DNA from: Vibrio ostreae
GTDB lineage: Bacteria; Pseudomonadota; Gammaproteobacteria; Enterobacterales; Vibrionaceae
Direction: 5' to 3'
Assembly: GCF_019226825.1 (NCBI RefSeq)
Contig: NZ_CP076643.1
Coordinates: 62,001 to 126,000 of the forward strand
Length of the DNA: 64,000 nt
Below the pieces are notes generated by a model. That model was not told the DNA's origin. It was given only the letters and a program-made list of their open reading frames with translations, and did no database searches. Both the position numbers and the translations under genes were made by a program. Positions 58,685 to 64,000 of this stretch are shown here, piece after piece; the stretch's first letter is position 1, and each line of letters starts with the position of its first letter.

Positions 58685-59986
58685 ATGATGGATTTATACG
58701 CTCATTTCAGTCATTCCCTGAGTCAGCATCCGGCCCGGCACTATGTGCTCGCGTTGAGTGGTGGCGTTGACTCGCGGGTCATGCTGGAACTGCTGGCACG
58801 TTACCGCTCGCAGCACGGCATCCTCATCTCAGCGGTGCATGTGCATCATGGCCTCAGTGCTAATGCCGATCAGTGGGCTGAGCAGTGCCAGGCTTGGTGT
58901 GATGTGTTAGCGGTTCCCTTACGCGTTGAGCGGGTCAACCTCGATACAACCCAGGGTGACAGTATTGAACAGCTGGCGCGCGAGGCGCGCTATACGGCGC
59001 TGGCCGGGTATATTGACCAACACAGTTGTCTGCTGCTGGGCCAGCACAGTGATGATCAACTGGAAACCTTCTTACTGGCACTTAAGCGCGGTAGCGGTCC
59101 GAAAGGACTGGCTTCAATGCCGCGCAGTGCTGTTTTTGGCCAAGGCCGGTTGCTGAGACCTCTGCTCACTGTCGCCAGGAGCGATATAGAAGCGTTTGCT
59201 GCGCAGCAGCAGTTAGCCTGGGTCGAAGATGAGAGTAATCTCGATACCCGCTATGAGCGTAATTTTCTCCGTCATGAGGTGACGCCGCTGCTCACTCAGC
59301 GCTGGCCCTCGATTCGCCAGGCGGTGCAGCGCAGTGCTGAGCTGTGTGCCGAGCAGGAAAGCGTACTGGCCGAATTACTCGCCGATGCTCTGCTGCAAGC
59401 GGTGCAGGCCGACGGAAGCCTGGCTATTGAAAGCCTGACCAGACACAGTGCTGCGGTGCGGCGGCAATTGCTGCGCGCCTGGCTGGACCGACATGGGGTG
59501 AATATGCCAAGCCGCATCCAGACAGATATCATCTGGGATGAAGTGGCGCAGGCCGAGCAGGATGCGAATCCTAAGCTAAAATTAGGGCTGCATCATATCC
59601 GGCGTTTTAATCGCCGTTTATATTGTGTTGGCCTGCAGGCCGATGTCTCTGCCTGGAGTCGGCAGATTAAGCCCGACCAGGTACTTGATTTACCGGATGA
59701 TATAGGGCAACTTGTGCTACGTGTTGCACCTGGGGGTAACTTGCGTATTCCCGCCGAACCGGAGCATTTACGGGTTATTTTTGAGCCACAGGGATTATCA
59801 GCCTGTCCGGTAGGAAGAGCCGGGTCACGCAAACTGAAAAAGCTGTTTCAGGAGTATCAGATTCCGAGTTGGCAGCGACGGAGGATACCAATACTTATGT
59901 ATCAGCAACAGGTTGTTGCTGTGGCCGGTCTGTTTGTGGAGCGTGATTTCAGTGGTACCGATGCTGAACTGCTCTGGCAACAGTAA
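58685..59986 (+). CDS. tilS: tRNA(Ile)-lysidine synthetase
   Basis: Converts the wobble cytidine of tRNA-Ile(CAU) to lysidine, essential for AUA decoding. 433 residues: PP-loop [20 protein letters not shown] (~21-40), [34 protein letters not shown], and the C-terminal substrate-binding domains. Starts at one of two adjacent ATGs (58685 or 58688). Confidence 0.96.
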   Translation: MMDLYAHFSHSLSQHPARHYVLALSGGVDSRVMLELLARYRSQHGILISAVHVHHGLSANADQWAEQCQAWCDVLAVPLRVERVNLDTTQGDSIEQLAREARYTALAGYIDQHSCLLLGQHSDDQLETFLLALKRGSGPKGLASMPRSAVFGQGRLLRPLLTVARSDIEAFAAQQQLAWVEDESNLDTRYERNFLRHEVTPLLTQRWPSIRQAVQRSAELCAEQESVLAELLADALLQAVQADGSLAIESLTRHSAAVRRQLLRAWLDRHGVNMPSRIQTDIIWDEVAQAEQDANPKLKLGLHHIRRFNRRLYCVGLQADVSAWSRQIKPDQVLDLPDDIGQLVLRVAPGGNLRIPAEPEHLRVIFEPQGLSACPVGRAGSRKLKKLFQEYQIPSWQRRRIPILMYQQQVVAVAGLFVERDFSGTDAELLWQQ

Positions 59987-60049
59987 TCCCTTTATGTCAC
60001 AACATCGTATCGAGCAATACAAATAACAATATGGAAAGAAGGGCAAGCA

Positions 60050-60361
60050 ATGAAGAAAATTACTATGGGAATGATGTTAGGTTTGAGCCTGCTGGCGGGC
60101 AATGCATTGGCTGCCGGTGATGCAGCGGCAGGAAAAACCAAAGCGTCAGTGTGCGCAGCGTGTCACGGCGCAGATGGTATTGCGGTAATTCCGGGCTATC
60201 CGAACCTGAAAGGACAGAGCGAGCAATACATCATCAATGCACTGAATGCATACAAAAACAAAGAGCGTACTGGCGGCAATGCTATGATTATGCAGCCTCA
60301 GGCATCGATGCTGAGCGATGCGGATATTGCCAACCTGGCGGCTTATTACGCCAGCCTGTAA
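60050..60361 (+). CDS. Periplasmic c-type cytochrome (small class I, c553/c4-like)
   Basis: Electron carrier exported by Sec. 103 residues: signal peptide ([12 protein letters not shown], cleaved near residue 22), heme motif CAACH (about residues 36-40) in [14 protein letters not shown], the Tyr-Pro-Asn-Leu segment [14 protein letters not shown] and the C-terminal helix [16 protein letters not shown]. An axial Met is probably one in [11 protein letters not shown] terminator follows. Its redox partner is unknown. Confidence 0.9.
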   Translation: MKKITMGMMLGLSLLAGNALAAGDAAAGKTKASVCAACHGADGIAVIPGYPNLKGQSEQYIINALNAYKNKERTGGNAMIMQPQASMLSDADIANLAAYYASL

Positions 60362-60388
60362 TGGTATCTATCCCTCAGTTTGAGACAC

Positions 60389-60414
60389 AGCCCGAGCTTC
60401 GCTCGGGCTTTTTA
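60389..60414 (+). terminator. Terminator after the cytochrome c gene
   Basis: AGCCCGAGC-TTC-GCTCGGGCT then T5. Confidence 0.9.
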
Positions 60415-60443
60415 TTGATTGTTTACAACGGCTAGCAGATAAT
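60415..60443 (+). promoter_or_regulatory. Putative sigma-70 promoter of glnB
   Basis: TTGATT (60415-60420), 17-base spacer, GATAAT (60438-60443), 33 bases before the glnB ATG. Confidence 0.45.
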
Positions 60444-60466
60444 ATTGCTATCAAAGAGAAGTTTAA

Positions 60467-60814
<348 letters not shown>

Positions 60815-60851
60815 CCCCTGCGGGTAAATGTCATGCTTACTTGAATCGTTG

Positions 60852-60880
60852 AATAAGGAGCTCAGGCTCCTTATTTTTTT
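60852..60880 (+). terminator. Terminator after glnB
   Basis: AATAAGGAG-CTCAGG-CTCCTTATT with a T7 run. Confidence 0.9.
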
Positions 60881-60980
60881 GCCCGTGAAATGTGCGTAAA
60901 GTGCACTGAGAGCCGTGCAGGCTTGTCGCGTGATTTGCGCAGTGCTATGGTGCTGCTAATGTCTGACAGGATCAATTGTG

Positions 60981-61829
60981 ATGAAAAAACGCCTTGTAGT
61001 CTGGGGGCTGCTGCTGGCTGTTTTGCTGGTGCCAGGCAGCTTTGCAGTCCTGTTTTCAGTGCCAGATAAGCCACAGTTAACCCAAGCTGATCCCCTTACC
61101 GAAGCGTTGCCACAGCAATGCTCTCAGTACCCGGCCCACGATTATCTCGACCAGAATGGTACGCTGAAACTGGTGGTATGGAACATTTACAAGCAGAACC
61201 GGCCAGAATGGCAACCGGTGTTGCAGGAGTTGAGTGCGAATGCGAATTTACTCCTGTTGCAGGAGGCGAGTATGAGCGGTGAATTGCATGCCTGGTTGCA
61301 GCAAAAGCGCTGGCAGGCCAATCAGGTCAATGCGTTTGAGGTACTTGGCGAGCCAGCGGGCGTGCTGAATGCTGCACGTGTAGCGCCGCAACAGGTGTGC
61401 GCCTTTACCGCGCTGGAACCCTGGTTAAGGCTGCCTAAATCAGCCTTATACGCCCTGTATCCACTCAGCTCAGGCCAGAGCCTGGCCCTGGTCAATTTGC
61501 ATGCGATTAACTTTACCTTAGGTACCGCAGAGTATCAGGCTCAGATTGAGCAACTGCTCGGTCAGCTTCAGCAGCATCAGGGGCCGGTTATCGTCGCCGG
61601 TGATTTTAACAGCTGGAGTGAGGAGCGGACGGCATGGCTCAGTCAGGCAATGACGGCAAACGGGTTACAGGAAGTGCACTTTAATCCCGATCAACGGGTC
61701 CGTTTTATTAACGGTTTGCCACTCGATCACGTGTTTTTTAAACAGCTCAGTCTGAAAACGGCAGAGGCGCCCGTTTCGGACGCCTCTGATCATAACCCTT
61801 TGCTGGTGACATTTACCTTGAGCGAGTAA
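60981..61829 (+). CDS. YafD-like endonuclease/exonuclease/phosphatase family protein
   Basis: Predicted metal-dependent phosphodiesterase of the EEP fold (UPF0294/YafD). 282 residues: an N-terminal membrane anchor (VVWGLLLAVLLVPGSFAVLF), then the fold motifs VVWNIYKQN, LLLLQEAS, LVNLHAIN, VAGDFNSWSEER, LPLDHVFF and SDASDHNPLLV, all active-site residues present. The catalytic domain probably faces the periplasm. Substrate unknown. ATG at 60981 was preferred over GTG at 60978. Confidence 0.85.
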   Translation: MKKRLVVWGLLLAVLLVPGSFAVLFSVPDKPQLTQADPLTEALPQQCSQYPAHDYLDQNGTLKLVVWNIYKQNRPEWQPVLQELSANANLLLLQEASMSGELHAWLQQKRWQANQVNAFEVLGEPAGVLNAARVAPQQVCAFTALEPWLRLPKSALYALYPLSSGQSLALVNLHAINFTLGTAEYQAQIEQLLGQLQQHQGPVIVAGDFNSWSEERTAWLSQAMTANGLQEVHFNPDQRVRFINGLPLDHVFFKQLSLKTAEAPVSDASDHNPLLVTFTLSE

Positions 61830-61845
61830 AGGGCGGCAATAAGGA

Positions 61846-62532
61846 TTAACTTAAGCCGATAAATAGGGCCCAGATCAGGTAAAACGCCAGCCAGGGCAGA
61901 GTTGCAATCACCAGCACCTGACCGCGTTCAAGCTGAGTCCAGGTGCCGACCGCGGTATAGCCCAGCACGATATACCAGGGCAGCAGCAGCGGGAAAGCGC
62001 CGGCAAACTGAGCCCAGTCGCTGGTCAGTGGCAGTTTAATCAGGCCATTGAGGCTATTGAGGTCGGCGGCGTAGTTCATCACTTGACCGTGCTTAAGTAA
62101 CAGACTGACGTAACTGGCTAAATCACCAATGACGGCCGGAAACAGCACCACGCTGCTGGCGGCAAACCATTTCCAGTAGCCCATCTGTGGCGCGACGGGT
62201 TTTGTTGCCAGACGAAACCACAATGCCAGGGTCAGAATGGTCAGAGTCCGCCCCACCAGATCGCTGATGATTTCACTGGCCATCAGGGGATCAGGCTGCA
62301 GCAATTCCAGCTGCGTCGGACTGGCGCTGGTCAGCTGTGCTTGCAGAGCCTGTCTCAGCCACTCAAAGTTAACGTTATCGAAGTACGCCCCCCAGAACAG
62401 AAACGGCGTAATCATTAACACCAGATAGGTTTGCCAGCCCCACAGACTGCGCTGGTAGAGGGCGGCAAAACAGTCGCTCGGTGAACGGAAAATATCCACC
62501 AGCATGATCAAAGGATTACCTGAAGGTGTCAT
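61846..62532 (-). CDS. Yip1-family multi-pass membrane protein
   Basis: 228 residues with four to five predicted helices: TYLVLMITPFLFWGAYF, LTILTLALWFRLATK, KWFAASSVVLFPAVIGDLAS, PLLLPWYIVLGYTAVGTW and a C-terminal VIATLPWLAFYLIWALFIG. It matches the pattern of bacterial YIP1-family proteins of unknown role. Its ATG overlaps the mltD stop (ATGA), so it is co-expressed with the murein lytic transglycosylase. Confidence 0.8.
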   Translation of the reverse strand: MTPSGNPLIMLVDIFRSPSDCFAALYQRSLWGWQTYLVLMITPFLFWGAYFDNVNFEWLRQALQAQLTSASPTQLELLQPDPLMASEIISDLVGRTLTILTLALWFRLATKPVAPQMGYWKWFAASSVVLFPAVIGDLASYVSLLLKHGQVMNYAADLNSLNGLIKLPLTSDWAQFAGAFPLLLPWYIVLGYTAVGTWTQLERGQVLVIATLPWLAFYLIWALFIGLS

Positions 62533-64000
62533 ACCGTAACCTTAGTAACATCGACATACAATTTCAGTTTCTGGCCCGGACGCAGGTATTTCTGATTTGA
62601 CAGTTCATTCCACTGCACAATATCGCGTGTTTTGACACTGAAGCGCGAAGCGATGCCACTCAGAGTGTCACCACTGCGCACCTGATAAAATACGGTGCGG
62701 ATGATGGCGCCGTCGCTGCTGTCTTTCCAGATCACCAGTTTTTGTCCCACCCGTAAGGTATCGCGCGGGCCCATGCCATTCCATTTGGCTAGTGCCTGAT
62801 GCGACACATTGTTTGCTCGTGCGATGGTCCACAGGCTCTCGCCGGAATGCACGGTATGGGTCAGCTTGTACTGGCCGCGGGCCAAAGACTGAGTCTTGGC
62901 CAGACGGTTGCTGGCACTCAACGCATACGCTTTTTCATCTTTGACTGACGTCGGCACCATCAGGTGTTGGCCGACGCGAATCGAGGTGCCGGACAGGCTA
63001 TTGGCGGTTTGCAGAACTTTGGTGGTGGTGTTATAGCGATTGGCTATCACGCTCAGGGTATCACCGCTTTTCACCTGATAACGAATCAGTTTCATCCCTT
63101 TGCCTTTATTGGCCGCCACTTGCTGCTCAAAGCGCGTGACTTTATCGACCGGGATCAGCAGTTGATGCGGCCCGTTGGGCGCCGTGGCCCACTGGTTAAA
63201 CGCCGGGTTATAGCTTTGCAGTTCTTTGACGCTGATACCGGCATACTGGGCCGCAATCGCGAGGTCGAGCTGCTCTTTCGGATCAACCAGCTTCAGTACC
63301 GGTTGGTTGGCAATCGGCGGCAGCTCGATACCGTATTTTTCCTGGTTGGCGATGATATCAGCCAGAGCCAGTAATTTAGGCACATAACCGCTGGTTTCTT
63401 TCGGCAGATCAAGTGAGAAGAAATCGGTCGGCTTGCCATGACGGACGTTTTTACGCATCGCCTGAGACACCCGGCCGCCGCCACTGTTATACGCAGCGAT
63501 CGCGTTATACCAGTTGCCATCAAAGCGCTTACCCAGCACGGTCAGGTAATCCAGTGCCGCGTCGGTGGCAGCATCTACGTCCCGGCGTCCGTCGTACCAG
63601 AAATTTTGTTTCAGGCCGTACATCTTGCCGGTCGCGGGGATAAACTGCCACAGCCCGGCCGCACTGCCGTGGGAGTAAGCAAATGCATCGAATGAGCTTT
63701 CCACCACGGGCAGCAGAGCCAGTTCGAGTGGCAGATGACGCTGTTCGATTTTCTCGGTAATTAAATGCAGGAAAGGTTTGGCCCGCTCGGCGACAATCGC
63801 TAAATGGCCCGGATGTTTGAGATACCAGGTGCGGTAGTAGTTGACGGTTTCATCATCCGGAATCGGCAGCGACAGCTGCATAGCGATGCGCTGCCACACG
63901 TCATCCTGCTCCTGAGGGGGGAACCACCTTAGGGGCTTTTAGCGTCGTTTTGGATGGGGCTGGCGGCACGGTCATCTGGGCAGATGCTGTGCTCTTTTCC
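62529..64000 (-). CDS. mltD: Membrane-bound lytic murein transglycosylase D (5' end outside window, one frameshift)
   Basis: Outer-membrane-anchored enzyme cleaving the glycan strands of peptidoglycan. Seen here: SLT domain with the catalytic Glu in LALLPVVESSFDAFAYSHGS and the AAGLWQFIPATGKMYGL, NAIAAYNSGGGRV motifs, followed by three LysM peptidoglycan-binding repeats (YQVKSGDTLSVIANRYN, HTVHSGESLWTIARANN, YQVRSGDTLSGIASRFS). The good frame starts at 63899 (GTG), but the Pro/Thr-rich linker continues upstream in another frame; it joins at a C6 run (G6 at 63916-63921 on the plus strand) where five would read VVPPQEQDDVWQR. The lipoprotein N-terminus lies beyond the edge. Confidence 0.92.

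Overview
The window is a chromosomal stretch of a Vibrio species (Vibrionaceae, Gammaproteobacteria). The evidence is the Na+-NQR operon end with apbE and nqrM, crl beside frsA, the proBA, nrdR-rib-nusB-thiL-pgpA and map/rpsB-tsf-pyrH-frr gene orders, and the uppS-to-accA envelope and DNA-replication block. The species cannot be fixed from sequence reading alone. No rRNA, tRNA, CRISPR array, insertion sequence, prophage or integron was seen, so this is mostly core genome.

Layout: (1) 1-3.2 kb holds the end of the sodium-pumping NADH:quinone reductase operon (nqrE partial, nqrF) with its flavin transferase apbE and iron-delivery factor nqrM. (2) 3.3-8.8 kb holds a broken DUF2789 gene, LexA-controlled dinB, a periplasmic DUF2884 protein, a CHASE4-GGDEF diguanylate cyclase and a frameshifted SNF-family Na+ symporter. 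(3) 8.9-13.1 kb, minus strand, holds rimB-rimK-M14 amidohydrolase and pepD. (4) 13.2-13.8 kb is a gene-poor gap that looks like a short, CRP-linked plus-strand transcript ending in a strong terminator. (5) 13.9-21.7 kb is an accessory catabolic island: a MocR-type regulator, gabT and gabD (frameshifted), divergent from a DctPQM TRAP transporter, with GTACCA repeats between the divergent units. (6) 22-28 kb holds a PurR-boxed purine permease with gpt, then frsA, crl and proBA. (7) 28-34.5 kb holds nrdR, ribD, ribE, ribBX, ribH, nusB, thiL and pgpA, with a 22-bp tandem repeat array in front of thiL. (8) 34.5-38.6 kb, minus strand, holds yaeH, glnD (two frameshifts) and map. (9) 39-58.5 kb is the translation, isoprenoid, outer-membrane and lipid A macro-operon: rpsB-tsf-pyrH-frr-uppS-cdsA-dxr-rseP-bamA-skp-lpxD-fabZ-lpxA-lpxB-rnhB-dnaE-accA. 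(10) 58.6-64 kb holds tilS, a small cytochrome c, glnB, a YafD-like phosphodiesterase, a Yip1-family protein and mltD (cut by the window edge).

Two themes cross the window. First, at least six coding sequences are interrupted by single-base indels, mostly in runs of 5-6 identical bases, and the intact reading is obvious each time. This looks more like uncorrected sequencing or assembly error than gene decay. Second, the most unusual biology is around the gab island. Its MocR-like regulator has a serine where the PLP-binding lysine should be, carries an extra C-terminal domain of about 100 residues, and sits in a locus with a clear repeated operator. The short CRP-linked transcript beside it and the 22-bp repeat array before thiL are the other best leads.
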